Below are positions 25,240 to 37,722 of a DNA stretch of 64,000 nucleotides, in pieces; position 1 is the stretch's first letter, and the number at the start of each line of letters is the position of its first letter. A program made the translations under genes and the position numbers. Source of the stretch: Carettochelys insculpta (Eukaryota > Chordata > Testudines > Carettochelyidae); the NCBI RefSeq assembly GCF_033958435.1, contig NC_134160.1:8543001-8607000 (forward strand), in the 5' to 3' direction. The notes under the pieces are model-generated. The model saw only the letters and a list, made by a program, of their open reading frames with translations. It was not told the DNA's origin and did not search any database.

Positions 25240-27945
25240 CTTGACACCTGAAATGACTGCTTCTTGGAGCAGCTAGTCTAAAAACCTACAAGAGGAGAGA
25301 CAATTCTTGATTTACTCTTCAGCAGAGTGCAGGATGCAGTCCAAGAGCTGAAGATAGCTGGACCACTTGGTAATAGTGACCATAATATAGTTAGATTTAA
25401 GACACCTGTGTGTGTGTACACACTTGAGCACAACATTGTTACGTTTAATTTCAGAAAGGGGGCGTACACAAAAAATGAGGTCAGTTAAACAGAAATTAAA
25501 AAGGCACAGCAACAAAAGTGAAGTCCCTGAAAGCTGTATGGAAACTTTTTAAAGACACTGTAATAGAGGCTCAACTTACATGTATAGCCCAAATAAATAA
25601 TACATAGTAAGAGAACTAAAAAAAAAGACACCACCGTGGCCAAATAAAGTAAAAAAGCAGAGAGAGATAGAGGCAAAAGTGCAGGTTAAATCCTGGTGAG
25701 GAAAATAGAAAGGAGTCTAAACTCCGACAAGAGAGTGTAAAAGTATAAATTAGGAAGGTCAAAAGAAGAATCTGAAGATCTAGCCAAAAACTCAAAGGCT
25801 ATGTCTCCACTACAAAGATTTTTCAAAAGAAGCTGTTCCGGAAGATCTTTGCTGAAAGAAGTTCTTTTGAAAGAGAATGTCCACACACACAAAAGCAGAT
25901 CAAAAGACTCATCTGCTTTTTCAAAAGAGCATCCACACAACCCTCACTCTTTTGAAAGAGCAGGTCAGGGATCAAAAAGAAAAAAAATATCAGGCCCCAG
26001 GAGGACTGCTCTTACGAAAAAAGGGCCTGCGGAGCATCTACACATGTTTTCTTTCAAAAGAAGCATTTGAAAGGGGGTGCTCTTCCTGAAACAGGAAAGG
26101 AAGAGCGATTTTGAAAGGAGCACCACATTCTTTCAATTTACTTTCAAAAGAACGCTTAGCATGTAGACGCTGCGTGGAATCTTTCAAAAGAGCCCCTTTC
26201 TTGTGAAAAAAGTCTTTTGAAAGAACTTGCTAGTGTAGACGCAGCCAAAAAGTAAAAGCAGAAAAACAAATTAAGTACATCAGGAGCTGGAAGCCTGCTA
26301 AACAACTAGTGGGAACATTGGATGAAAGAGATGCGAAAGGACAAAAAGGCAATTGACAAAACTAAATGAATTCTTCACAGCTGAGGATATTCCCAAACAA
26401 GAGCTGTTTCTTTTAGGTGACAAATCTGAGGAACAGTCCCAGACCAAAGTGTCATTAGAAAAGATTTTGGAACAAATGATACATTAAACAGTAATAAATT
26501 ATCTGGACCAGATGGTATTTGCCCAAGAGTGCTAAAGTAACTCAAATGTGAAATTGCAGAATTACTATCTGTAGTTTGTAATCTATCCTTTACATCGGCT
26601 TCTGTACCAAATGACTGGAGGATAGCTATATGATGCTAATTTTAAAAAGGGCTCCAGAGGTGATCCTGACTGTTATAGGCCAGTTAGTCTAACCTTAGTA
26701 CCAGGGAAACTGGTTGAAACTATAGAAAAGAGGAGAATTGTTAGACCCAGAGATGAACACAATTTGTTGGGGTTAGAGTAAGCACAGCTTTTGTAAAGGG
26801 AAATCATGCTTCATCAATCTACTAGAATTATTTGAGGAAATCAACGAGCACGTGGACAAGAGGGATCCAGTGTATATAGCGTACTTAGATTTTCAGAAAA
26901 CCTTTGACAAGGCCTCTCTCCAAAAGCTATTAAGCAAAGTAAGCTTTCACGGGATAAGAAGGAAGGGTCTCACATAGATTGGTAACTGGTTAAAAGATAG
27001 AAAACAAAGATCAGGAATAAACGGTCAGTTTTCAGAATGGAGAGAGGTAATTAGTGGCATCTCCCAGGGTCTGTACTGGGACCAGTCCGATTCAATGTAT
27101 TGGTAAATGATCTGGAGAAAGGGGTAATCAGAGAATCGGCAAAATTCACACAGGATACAGAATTGCTCAAGATGGAAAAGTCCAAAGCGAACAGTGAAGA
27201 GCTTCCAAAGGATCTCATAAAACTGCGTGAATGGGCAACAAAATGCATTCATCAACACTGAATTTCATCTGCCAAAATAATGTGCACTGGAAAACATAAC
27301 CCCAAATATACATACAAAATGATGTGTTCTAAATGAGCTGTTACTACTCAAGCAAAATCTTGGACTCATTGTGGACAGTTTCCTGAAATTATCCACTCAA
27401 TGTGCAGTGTCAGTTAAAAAAAACTAAGACAATGTTGGGAAATATTAAGAAAGGTATAAGAAATAAGACAGAAAATATAATAATGCCGCTATATAAATAT
27501 ATGGTATGCTTGCATCTTGAATACCTGTGATGATGTGGTCATCGCATCTCAAAAAAAGATTAGCAGTACAGACCAGTTGCCATATGAGGAGAGATTAAGA
27601 AGACTGGGAATTGTCAGCTTGGAAAACAGATGACTAAGTGGTGATATGACAGACATCTCTGCCAGAGGATGTTATGAAGACCAGGACTTTAACAGGGTTA
27701 GGAAAAGAATTAGTTAAATTCATGGTGGATAGGTCTATCAGTGGCTGTTAGCCAGGATAGGCAGGGATGGTGACCCTAGCCTCAGTTTGTGAGATGCTGA
27801 GAATGGATGCCAGTGGATGGCGATCACCTGTTCTGTTCCCTCCTCGGGACGACCTGGCATTGGCCGCTGTCAGAAGACAGGACACTGGGCTTGATGAGCC
27901 TTTGGTCTGGCCCAGTGTGTTAATTTCTATGTTCTTATGTGGGAA
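25240..27945 (+). mobile_element. CR1-type LINE, decayed ORF2 and 3' end, split by a MITE
   Basis: Translation of the plus strand gives RGETILDLLFSR and GPLGNSDHNIVRFK (end of the endonuclease domain). Further on are CYRPVSLT and YLDFQKTFDKASLQKLLSK (reverse transcriptase finger and palm), then NWLKDRKQR. Numerous stops and frameshifts break it. The 3' end (27640-27945) has GGCATTGGCCGCTGTCAGAA and TGATGAGCCTTTGGTCTGGC. A foldback MITE (25797-26246) interrupts it between the endonuclease and RT parts. It is nonfunctional. Confidence 0.8.
25797..26246. mobile_element. Foldback MITE with CTTTTGAAAG repeats, inserted in the CR1 element
   Basis: The ends GGCTATGTCTCCACTAC and CTAGTGTAGACGCAGCC are inverted complements. 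Inside, TTTTGAAAGA and its complement TCTTTCAAAA recur many times on both strands. No transposase frame is present. The CR1 ORF2 reading continues on both sides, so the MITE came later. Confidence 0.75.
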
Positions 27946-29118
27946 GCTTTTCAGTATCTCTTTTACATTCAGATAAAGTTCACAATGCAAGAGGGATTTC
28001 AGGTCAGCTGTAGAGTATCAGAGGAGTAGCTGTGTTAGTCTGTACCTACACAAACGACTAGAATTCCTGTGGCATCTTACAGACCAAGATTTATAGGAGC
28101 ATAAGCTTTTGGGGGCATTAGCTGCATTATTGTAGGGGTCAAAGGCAGGGGCTGGCTTGTTCGGTCAGCGAGTTAGGACTTCTCTACAGCAGCACCCATA
28201 CTGGATCTGAGTTCACTTCAGTCCCTTTCTCAGAACAGTATTATCACTTGAGTTATAACTAAATTGGATTTCACAGCCCTGCAGAATATATCGCACAAAC
28301 TCAAGAGACAGGCATGGGCTGCACAGGTCTTTCCTCACCACTAACTGCAATGAGCCAATTTAGATTCCCTGACCTTACCAATCAGTGTAAGTACCTTACT
28401 TCTCATTGGAATCAATAGGACGAGCTGTGGAGAGCTATTTACTTCCTGTAAGGAGGGAAGACTCTGCTCCCTCCCCATCATCTCCGAGTAAGGAAAGTGA
28501 TCAGGAACCTACATCTGGTTACGTGGCCCAGCACATCAACGGATTATGTGTGTGCAGAGACTCACTGTTCTCTTCTAAGGACTCAACCACTGTTCCTCAA
28601 TGATCACAGAAGTTACAGATTGAACCATGAAATTGCCATCAAACACAGCTCATTAACTCTGCCTAAAAGCACAAGTTATTAGCTAGGCCTGTTGGGAAAC
28701 CATTTTCCAACACCCCGGCTCTTGGACCACAGCAGATTTCATTGCTGTCACTTCATTTAAAGCACCATATTGTTCCCCTTTCACACTTGAAAATAAATTT
28801 CCACTTTTAAAAAAAAGCCAGTTCTGCTTAAAGATCCTTTTAAATTTCCCTTTGCACACAGAATTCCTGTCCAAAAAGTGGATTTTGACTAACAAATAGC
28901 AACATAGCAGCACAAGGTCTTGGGTTACAGGGGCCTTAACAATGACTAACCAGCAATTTGTTACCGAAGGTTGTTCACTGAGGTAGGCATAAATTAAACA
29001 AGTATTTGTGCAGAAATGGAGAATGGCTTTGCTTTGAAATAGAACAGAACCAGTTGCCAATGGGCTTCATTTGCATTGTTACCCACAGGTTTGTGCCTGT
29101 TTATATGGGTATGTAATA
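27946..29118. other. Penelope-like arm fragment and otherwise no gene
   Basis: At 28015-28110 there is GGAGTAGCTGTGTTAGTCTG, then TTCCTGTGGCATCTTACAGA and GGAGCATAAGCTTTTGGGGG, a single arm of the Penelope-like repeat. The rest is unique-looking sequence with no supported exon. Confidence 0.5.
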
Positions 29119-29640
29119 GGGTATTGCTCACCTAATCAACTACGAGCATAAGACTTGCTACCCTAGGTCAGACCAAAGTTCTATCTAACCCAGGATCCTG
29201 TCTTCCAACAATGACCAATGCCAGGTGCCCCAGAGGGAGTGATCAAGACAGATAATCATCAAGTGATCTCTCCCCATCACCTATCTCCAGCTTCTGAAAA
29301 ACAAAGGCTTGAGATACCAGAGAGTCCCGGCTAATAGCTGCTGAAGGGCCTATCTTCCATGAAGTTATCTAGCTCTGGCCTTCACAACATCCTTTGGCAA
29401 GAAGTTCCCCAGGCTGACTGGGTGTTGTGTGAAGAAAACTTCCTTTTGTTGGTTTTAAACCTACTGCCTATCAATTTTATTTGGCGATGCCTAACTTGTG
29501 TGTGCTAGGAAAAAGTGACTTTTTTCCTTATTCACTTTCTCCACACAAGTCATGATTTTATCGACCTCTATCATATCCCTCCTCAGTTGTCTCTTTCTAG
29601 ATGAAAAGCCTCTTATTAATGTCTCCTCATATGCCTCCAC
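29119..29640 (-). repeat. CR1/L3-type LINE 3' end
   Basis: The plus strand shows TAGGTCAGACCAAAGTTCTA, GATCCTGTCTTCCAACAATG and ACCAATGCCAGGTGCCCCAG, then CTTCCTTTTGTTGGTTTTAA and TCATATCCCTCCTCAGTTGT. This is the reverse complement of the 3' region seen at 14795-15240, with some ORF2 C-terminal sequence. Confidence 0.8.
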
Positions 29641-30574
29641 AGGGGCCATCCACCCTTAGGTACCAGTGATGGCATCTCAGTATCTTTTGTTTTCTACGTG
29701 GCACACAACAGTGTAATAATCTCCAAGGACTGGAATGCTTTAACTCAAGCCATTGGGATGAATACAGGGATACCAGGATGTACTACACACGAGGTCAGAG
29801 AATGGTCTTTTCCAACCTTAAATTCTAAGAAATAAGGTAGACGACTTGGCTGGCTTGGGCGAATGGAAGGGGGAGAGGGAATCTCCTGGTTACGTGGCCA
29901 GCTCAAATTCACCCATACTAAATAGTGACCCAGAATTGTTACTCTCATGTGGCCTTTGTGAAATGTGTTTGGTGAGGGTCAGGCCAGTTCACAGTGCCCA
30001 CACAACAGATCGCCACACAACTGGAACCAACGTCTGGCAAACTCCACCTAACAGTTCCAAACTGACTGGGCCAGGGAGACCTTCTCCTCCCAGAAGATGG
30101 CTTCGCCAGGTCAGAAGCTAGGCACATCTAGAAAGCAGTCACGTAGGGCTACTTCCTTTGTGGTGCTAAGCCCAAGTTGACTCTCAGTTGCTGTATTGCC
30201 AAGAAGGAAAAGTGCACAACGGGTAAGTAGTTACTAAAAAGTCCTCTTGGGTTGCCAGCAAAGATAAGCCCTTCAGTGCAACACACAGCCGTCTCCCACT
30301 CAAGCTAGAGGAATGACTTCATTAGCTGAAGAGTATAAGTAGTAGGCCCTCAGTTTCTATGTGCTGTAGCAGGGTCAGTCTCATTCCTGGGCCCCAGGTC
30401 CTCCTTTCAGTCCACTGGCCCCACCATATGAGCCTCATTACCCTTGTTTGGGGCTGGGGACAGTCTGGGGGAACCTCATTCCCCACCCACTCATTCCAGG
30501 TTCCAGCCCAGGGACCCTGGATGGCTGCTACCAGCAAGGGCTGAGTCCCTTCGCCCTTGCAGCTCCTCTCCCTG
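29641..30574. other. No gene recognised
   Basis: A CR1-like scrap (TGGTCTTTTCCAACCTTAAA) lies near 29800-29830. The rest is moderately GC-rich. ORFs on both strands are short and unsupported. Confidence 0.35.
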
Positions 30575-30960
30575 GGCCACTTCCCCAGACGATTCCCCCT
30601 GGTACCTCCTTCCACTAGTGGTAGCCATGGCAGCAAGTCCCCTCCTTTGTTTGTCTCCTCCAGCTGACCAGTTCCTCACAGTCTCTGGTCGAGCTTCAGG
30701 CCCCCCCTGAACTGGGGCAGTCCAGCCCCCTGGGTTGCTAAGGCTCGGCTCGGCTCGGCTCAGCTCGGCTCCTCTCCTCTTTTTGGTCTCTGGTGTTCCT
30801 TCAAGCCTCCTTCCCTCTCCTCACTCACCTTCCAAACTCTCCTTCACCACCCTCCCCTTGCCATCTGTGGAGAAGTGCTTATGAAGGTAGCCCTGAGCAG
30901 GACCAGCTGGCCCTAATTGATTTAGAGCCGCCTACTCCTCAGCTGCTCCCACTTTGATTG
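30575..30960. repeat. Possible LTR-like repeat with a GGCTC microsatellite
   Basis: A CT-rich block with about five copies of GGCTC at 30743-30768. It shares CTGGCCCTAAYTGATTTA and nearby CT-rich text with 40270-40835, suggesting two copies of one family. Class uncertain. Confidence 0.35.
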
Positions 30961-32103
30961 TCAGCTCCGTCTCTGCTGTTTTTACTCGTGTTTCTTCCCC
31001 TCCTGGCCTCACCCTGCCATAGTGCACCAGCAACTAGAAGGGAATATGCATGTGCCAGCAACACCCCTCTGCCAAGCACACTGGACAATCACTTCGCCAA
31101 AGGATGGACACAAATCAGACATCAGGAATCTGAATACACGTGAACCGGTAAGCACACTGCTTCTTGGCAGGATGCACTAGTGAAGACTTGATGGTGTGTG
31201 CTCTAAAACAGAGGTTCTAACACCAGATTACAAAGGGAGACATCTGAATTGGAATTTATTTTCAAGTTTGATACCTATCACCATGGACTCAAAGATCTCC
31301 ATTATCTTATGCCTTACAAGAACAAATTCCCCGCCTTTGATATTTGCAGCGATCGCAAGCATCTCACATAACTTCATAGACACTTCCAGAGGTTTTTTCC
31401 TCTCCTCTCTCTCCCCCTCCCTCCCTTTCCCCCATCTTGCTGATACATCACATTCTGCCCCCAGCCTAATTTTTTTAATTCCTTTTCTCTCAGATATCCT
31501 CCAGATCTAAAGAAGTGAGTCTGTCCCATGAAAGGTCATCACTTACTAAACAATATTGTTAGTCTTTAAGGTGCTACAGGACTGCTTTTTGGAAGAGAAT
31601 AGGACACTCTCAGCCACTATGTTCTCCGTGTAACTTTTGAAACGACTCGTTATTAATAGGTTGCTGCAGATCTCCAGTGTGCATGGAGAGAACAGCAAAG
31701 ATCCCTTTTGTAAGAACGTCACACAGAGGTCAAGAGGTTTCAGTTTCGCATGAAAACTTAGCACAAACTGCCCAAGATTTGTCCTGAGCACACAGAAGTT
31801 GCTGCCAGGGCTGCTAGCACATGGAGCTCTCCACAGACGCCTGACTCAGACCAACCATCCTCCCTTTTTAAACTACACGGGAAAGAACATTTTTCTGAAC
31901 AGCTTTCTATTACTGATCCTTTACTATTCACTTCCGAAAACCTCAGAGGGTCAGATTCTGACACCCTTGGTCAGCCCGAGTACTGACTGAGCGTCACCAC
32001 TGGTTTGCTCGGAAATGAATCACTTCTGCACTGGCCACACCTTTTGCCAGATAAAAATTTAACAACTGAGCCTAGCCTGAAGGTAGAGGCAGTGTGGAGT
32101 AGT
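30961..32103. other. Penelope-like arm fragment; no gene
   Basis: At 31505-31600 there is AGAAGTGAGTCTGTCCCATG, then TTAGTCTTTAAGGTGCTACA, a single minus-oriented arm of the Penelope-like repeat. No exon is supported elsewhere in this stretch. Confidence 0.5.
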
Positions 32104-32425
32104 ATCATAGAATCACAGAGCTGGAAGGGACCTCACGAGGTCATCAAGTCCAGACCCCTGCCCCAAGCAGGATCAACCCCAACTAAGTCATCTCAGCCAG
32201 GACTATGTCAAGCCAGGACTTAAAAACCTCCAGGGATGGGGGTGCCACCACCTCCTTAGGCAATGCATTCCAGTCCTTCACCACCCTCCTCATGAAGTAG
32301 CTTTTCCTACTATCCAACCTAATCCTCTCCTTCTGTAACTTCAGACCATTGCTCCTTGTTCTGCTGTCTGTCTCCACTGAGAACAGTTTTTCTCCATCAT
32401 TTTTAGAACACGCCTTCAGGAAGTT
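32104..32425 (-). repeat. CR1 LINE 3' end
   Basis: It opens ATCATAGAATCACAGAGCTG, the classic CR1 3' terminus in reverse, and continues GGAAGGGACCTCACGAGGTC and GGCAATGCATTCCAGTCCTT. The minus-strand frame reads YFMRRVVKDWNALPKEVVAP. It is 5' truncated. Confidence 0.88.
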
Positions 32426-32429
32426 GAAG

Positions 32430-32650
32430 GCAGCTGGTAGATAGAGCACTTGTCTGGGATTCAGGAGACTTGGGTTTAGTTCCTAGCTTTGTTGCTGATC
32501 TTATGTAAGTTACTGTCTGTCTTGCCTATTTAGATTGTAAGATCTTCAGGAAAACAGTTTCTTGCTATGCATATGTACAGCGCCTAGCACCACAGTCCCC
32601 AGTCTCAAATGGGTTCCCCAAACACTCTCTTAACACACAGGTATAATACC
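32430..32650 (+). repeat. MIR/CORE-SINE-like element
   Basis: It contains GATAGAGCACTTGTCTGGGA, TTCAGGAGACTTGGGTTTAG and TACAGCGCCTAGCACCACAG, phrases shared with MIR-like SINEs in reptiles. The internal Pol III-type region is degenerate. Confidence 0.6.
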
Positions 32651-33040
32651 TCTCCAATGACACATGGGATGATCTTTACCTCCTAATGTAGCTCAGTGAA
32701 GGAGCTCACAAGGAATTTGACAAAAGCGGCTTCTCTTTCGGGTTGTAAATGGTCTTCCTGTTGCTTGGATTTTGTCTGCTTTATTTCAACTAAAAAAAAA
32801 AAAATCATTCACCAGCTTAATTTCTGTGAAGAACTCTCGACTTGCTGATTTTTTTTACCGATATTCGACGTTCCAGCAGCATCAGTGAGTTTCGATTTGG
32901 CAAGGTCACATGATATTGCTTTCAATCCCAGACTGAATTTGTTTCTTAGTATCAGGTAAGCAATACAAATGCTCACATTTAGCGTTCAAATGCTGCTCTC
33001 TGAATGTTGCTTAAATTCAGCTAACATCCATACCAGCATA
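32651..33040. other. No gene or recognised repeat
   Basis: AT-rich sequence with an A13 tract near 32791-32803 and a T run near 32850. Confidence 0.35.
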
Positions 33041-33347
33041 GCTGGTGGCTCTAAAGCCAGGTAAATCAACACTAGACCTTAAAGTTGATCGCAGATACAC
33101 AATTCCAGCTACGGCAATTGCGTAGCTGCATGACTATCAACTGACCTGGCTGTCCCCACTGAGGGAGGTCTATGGGAGAAACTCTTCCTTTGACCTCCCC
33201 TACTTGTTGCGAGATTGAGGAGTACAAAGGTCGATTGTCAACCCCTGATCATTCGATTTTGCGTCTTCCCACCAGGCGTGTGAAGTTGAACCGTACAAGA
33301 TCGACCCTGACCAGGTCAAGTTACTGGGTAGTGTAGATGTACCCTAA
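33041..33347. mobile_element. GTCTACACTA-type MITE, copy 1
   Basis: It shares GGGAGAAACTCTTCC, AGGAGTACAAAGGTCGA and GATCGACCCTGACCAGGTCA text with 35354-35587, 42992-43291 and 63460-63760. It ends GTGTAGATGTACCCTA. The left end is less clear. Confidence 0.55.
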
Positions 33348-33779
33348 GATATGTATGGAAAGTATTTGTAAAAGAGGCTCTGGCTAGTATCTAGTAGGGC
33401 ATTTATGCATCAATTGGAGCATATAAAGTTTTCCATTGAGTTCAGTGGAGCTGCTCACATGCTTGAAGATGTGCATAAGTGTTTTGCTGGGTCATGGTGG
33501 CTTTGAACCCGCACAAATCAAATACCCAGCTATGTAGTGAACTTTTATGAATCAATTTGGTTGCCATTCACCCAGCTCTAACGAATAGTCTAAAGAGGGA
33601 TTCGGGTCCTGGGGTGGATTAAGAATAGGTGGGATCCTGGGACAACAGTCACAAGGGGCCTCTCCAATATATTAGAATATTAATGTAACATCATTATGCT
33701 TTAAAATTGATTCATGCTTATTATTACTCACAATGCATCATAAAATGACACTTCATTTTAAAATAAGAATGACATGACA

Positions 33780-33976
33780 ATCAAAACAAAAAGCAGTCAA
33801 GTAGCACTTTAAAGACTAGCAAAATAGTTTATTAGGTGAGCTTTCGTGGGACAGACCCAAGTGGGTCTGTCCCACGAAAGCTCACCTAATAAACTATTTT
33901 GCTAGTCTTTAAAGTGCTACTTGACTGCTTTTTGTTTTGATAGTGTACAGACTAGCACGGCTTACTCTCTGTTACT
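33780..33976. mobile_element. Palindromic Penelope-like (inverted dimer) insertion
   Basis: The arms contain GCAGTCAAGTAGCACTTTAA, TTTATTAGGTGAGCTTTC and GTGGGACAGACCCAAGTGGG at the symmetry centre, and their complement follows directly. The right end carries the ACTAGCACGGCTTACTCTCT head. The target-site duplication AATGACATGACA is exact (33768-33779 and 33977-33988). Confidence 0.82.
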
Positions 33977-33988
33977 AATGACATGACA

Positions 33989-35353
33989 TGTTTCTTTTGT
34001 TGCATTAAAGCAAATCGTTTAAACAAAATGGAGTTATGGAGCCTTGGGGCAACTGCCCTTATGTTAATCTGCCACTGTTTGGGTCTGTTTCACTCAACAT
34101 TCCCAAGCCTTGCGTTCCTCTCCTCGAATGATCTTGTTTTGCAGAAGTTACTCATAAAGTGTGTGTGCAAAGGGGAGGTATCTGTCTGACTCGGTCAACT
34201 GTCTGAGCCACTGGCGCAAACTCAGACTCAGCCTCAGCCGAGACAGCGGGAGAGCAATTAATGTAATTCAGAAACAGGTTCGGACTGGAGCGGAAAGAAA
34301 TGGAGAACTTGTCCAGACAAAATGGTAGTGGCTTTCGGTCTAGCGTGAGCACTCTGACCCTGTGGTAAGAGTTTGCATCTTATCTCTAAAATACAGCTTC
34401 AGCTGACTCCTGGTTTCTCAAGCACAGTGTTGTGTCTGTGTGAAGTTCTCATCCGAACCTCCCAGACTGGAAGAGATAGTGTGGTTTCTGAGAATATTTT
34501 GAGATTTTCTTCTAAAACCTTGTGAGAAAGGAAGGGCACTTGGTGAAGGAACTGACAGGGGGCACGTCCACAGTGCAGCTGGGGGGCCCATGTCGACACA
34601 CCTGTAACTAGCTCGTTGTAAGAACAATAGCAATAAGAAGTAGCACATGCAGCAGCAAGGTCCTGGCCAGGTGGGGCTAGCCTGGGCAGCCACTGATGTT
34701 CCTACAATTTCGCTGCTGTTGTCATGCATGCTAGATCACATGCTGCAGGCACATTTCCTAACTGCAGACCCAGGGACTTAGGAGATCTGCGTCTCATTCA
34801 CAGCTTCCCAAGGACTCTGTCTCAATTCCCAGATCAGCAAAGTGGCAAGGACAATATTGCTCTTGTCTGTTGATTGCTCACAAGCCCTTCAAAGGAAGGA
34901 CAGTTTAAGGGTGTTTCCACACAACAGAATTAATTTGAGTGATCTGCCCTGGAGTTACTTCCCACACTACTGCATATACAATGGGCCCCTGATCTCAGTT
35001 GAGGCCTCTGGGTATTTTAAAGTATTCAAGATGTACCACGATTACATTCTGGACATTTCAAGTCCCGGGATCAGGAAGCTAAAATGTTCAAGAGCCATCT
35101 CTGCCAGACCCTGAACTTCATTTCCCCTTCTGTCAGTGGGAATGTGAGGTCCCTAGATTCTCACTGGACTTGGCCCCACAGCTATAAAGAGACAGGAATC
35201 ACTTTGCACGTCATTGAATTGTAGCCCTCCTCCTTCGAACCGCAGCAGCCACAGGACAAGATGGGGAGAGCATCCGATTCTACTGAAGCCACTGGAGGGT
35301 GTTTAGGAAGACAGAAAGTAATTCCCAAGGTACAGAATTTGGCTGGGGACCTG
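33989..35353. other. No gene recognised
   Basis: Unique-looking sequence after the foldback insertion. A distal RUNX3 exon was looked for here (minus-strand MASNSIF-type start followed by a donor) and not found. ORFs are short and unsupported. Confidence 0.4.
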
Positions 35354-35587
35354 AGGCCGTGTCTACATTACCCAGAAGATCGACTCGCTCAGGTAGAGTG
35401 ACCCGCATGGTACAGACCCGCAAAATTGATCTACCAGGGGTCGATGGGAGAAACTCTCCCATTGACCTTCCTCAGATCAGGATGGCCAGGAAAGTCAACT
35501 GCAGATACATCGAATCCAACTAAGCAATTGCCGTTGCAAGAATTATGTATCTGCAACTGACTTACCTGACTAGTATAGACCCAGCCT
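35354..35587. mobile_element. GTCTACACTA-type MITE, copy 2
   Basis: The ends AGGCCGTGTCTACATTAC and CTAGTATAGACCCAGCCT are inverted complements. The interior has GGGAGAAACTCTCCCATTGA and GCAGATACATCGAA, shared with the other copies. Confidence 0.65.
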
Positions 35588-35639
35588 GAAGGAACATCCC
35601 CACCCTTGTGAGAAAGAACACATTCAGCATCAAAACCAC

Positions 35640-35785
35640 GGTGCAGTATTGTCTGAGGTGTCATCCATCAGATGACGCCAAGATGTCTTTGGACAAACAT
35701 CTGTCAGAAATGGCCTAGGAATATTTAATACTAATTCAGGTGACCCTTGAAGTCCCTTCCAGTCTTACATTGCCATGATTTTGTA
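35640..35785 (+). repeat. CR1 LINE 3' tail
   Basis: AGGTGACCCTTGAAGTCCCT, TCCAGTCTTACATTGCCATG is a decayed CR1 3' end in plus orientation. Confidence 0.55.
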
Positions 35786-36090
35786 ACATCCCCGGCTGTC
35801 TACGTGGAGAATCGAAATCCCAGAATGCTTTTCAGAATGGATAGAGCACTCTGACTAGTTAAGCAAGTGGCAATGTTCCAGGCAGCAGGTGAGATACTGC
35901 CCCCATACATGGTGCACTCAGCAACACTGCATTTTCTTTACCCAAGCCCTGCTTCAGGGTGCATCAACCTCACTGCTCCGAGCCACCTTGGACACAAGGA
36001 AGGCATTAGGAAACCACTTGCTGCCTGTTGCTTCCATTTCAGAGTACAGATTGGTATGAACTAAAATCCCAGATTTTTCAGGTTTAAGCC

Positions 36091-36274
36091 CAATGTTCCC
36101 TGTAAGCTGAGTGCTTGGGTGGCCTACCAGGAGAAATTCAGGACCACCCAGCTGATTTGTAGAGCACCCACAACCGGCCAGTATGTGGTTCTATAGTGGT
36201 TCACATCTGCACATACCTTGGTGCACCTAATAAAATTTATTCCACACATGGATGGAAAAATTAGCGGAACACTG
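36091..36274 (+). mobile_element. Short hAT MITE (ATGGATGGAAAAA family), copy 3
   Basis: It runs from CAATGTTCCCTGTAAGCTGA to AAAATTAGCGGAACACTG. It is flanked by TTTAAGCC and CTTAAGCC, a 7-of-8 target-site duplication. Confidence 0.82.
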
Positions 36275-37525
36275 CTTAAGCCCCACTGTGATTCTCACCA
36301 TTCTGAGGCCAAATCAGACAAGTTCTGGGAATGGTCAAATCACAGGAAAATCTAGGTCTCGTCTGCACTGGAGATTAACCCCAATTCCAGACACTGACAC
36401 AGCTGGGCCAGTGCACTATGAAGAGGAGGTAAGCAATGATCTGCACCCCCACCCAAAACTGGGGTGAGCTCCATCACTGCAGATCACAGCGTTCTTGGTC
36501 TACATTAGAGGTTTGCACTGGTCCAGTTATACCATCATGTGGCCACTTTTAGCTGGGATGAGAAAAATCTGCTAGCGGAGAAGAGGCCCCTGGGCCAGAT
36601 CAACACACACCCAGGAGCAGCTGTAGGGAAACCAGATTCTTGTTCTGTTTGAAGTGGAAAACAAGAGAGTTTTTTGAAAGCCCTGCTCTCAAAAGGAGCC
36701 TTTGCATTTTTCAGCTGACTGCTAGGTTGCTTCAGAACTTACACACGAGAAACTTTGTGGTCTAGCCATAAAATACTAATCCTCTTCTAATAAATTCAGG
36801 CAGCCCTTATGCATTATACCGATGGTCTATAATGTTCTTTCAGAATGAATAGCTATGATCCCTGAGCACCTCTAGGTCTGAAATTCAAGGAATGAAAGTC
36901 AGGGAGTTTAAACCCAACATATAGGTTTTGATTTCAGAAAGAGGCCACATTTGGGAATGACCGTGAAAACCTTTCCCTTGGATGAGTTGTTCCATTAACT
37001 TCAGTCATGTGAGTAAGCAACATTCTCATAAGGCTCAAAGTGTCCCTCCTTTCAAGAGGCATCACCGATTTTAGTCCCAGACTTCCCCACGGTTGTGGCA
37101 CCTTTTCTCTTTTATCACTGAAAATTATTTGCATCAGAAGCAAAGACTCATGAAACAGAGGTTACAGAGAAAGAGACACTTCTGTGAAATGAAGGTACAT
37201 CCGCAGCGTCCGGAGTTTCTTGTATGAATAATGGTTCAAGTGTCCCTCATTCTGGTTCTTTGTAACACATGTGGTTAGACTGGCTGGCATCCAACATGCC
37301 ATCCACTGGCCACAGGTGGCTATTTGGCTGGCTGAGTGTGGCTCGTTGGCTTGAACAATAAATGTATTTTCAGACTCATGGGGTGAGCTTGCTACAGAAG
37401 TAGCTGCTCTAGTGGCTACTGCTTCAGAACTGGTTGGACGTCATGGGGTTGGAGTCTCATTTGGGGTGAAGTGGTACAGCTTCAATCACTTAAAAAGAAT
37501 TTTGCCAGTTTGCTCCAGTAACAAC
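36275..37525. other. No gene or recognised repeat
   Basis: Mixed composition with no exon support. The ORF at 36934-37143 has no domain features. Confidence 0.4.
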
Positions 37526-37722
37526 TAATGTTCCTGTTAATATTTTCCACCCATGGGTGGAATAAATTTTCTTATATGCACTGAAGCATGTGTGAATGTG
37601 CACCACCAATTGAAACACATGCTGCCCACTGTGGGTGGCTGTAGGTGCTCTGCTAATCTGCTGGGCAGCACCCGAATCTCTCCTGGGCAGCTGACCAAGC
37701 GCTCAGCTTACAGGAAACACTG
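37526..37722 (-). mobile_element. Short hAT MITE (ATGGATGGAAAAA family), copy 4
   Basis: This is the reverse orientation of the family, from AATGTTCCTGTTAATATTTT to TTACAGGAAACACTG. The flanks GTAACAAC and AGAACAAC match at 6 of 8. Confidence 0.75.

Noticed and set aside
33989..35353. Possible distal RUNX3 exon
   Set aside because: A minus-strand MASNSIF-like start followed by a splice donor was looked for in all of 9.4-64 kb and not found.
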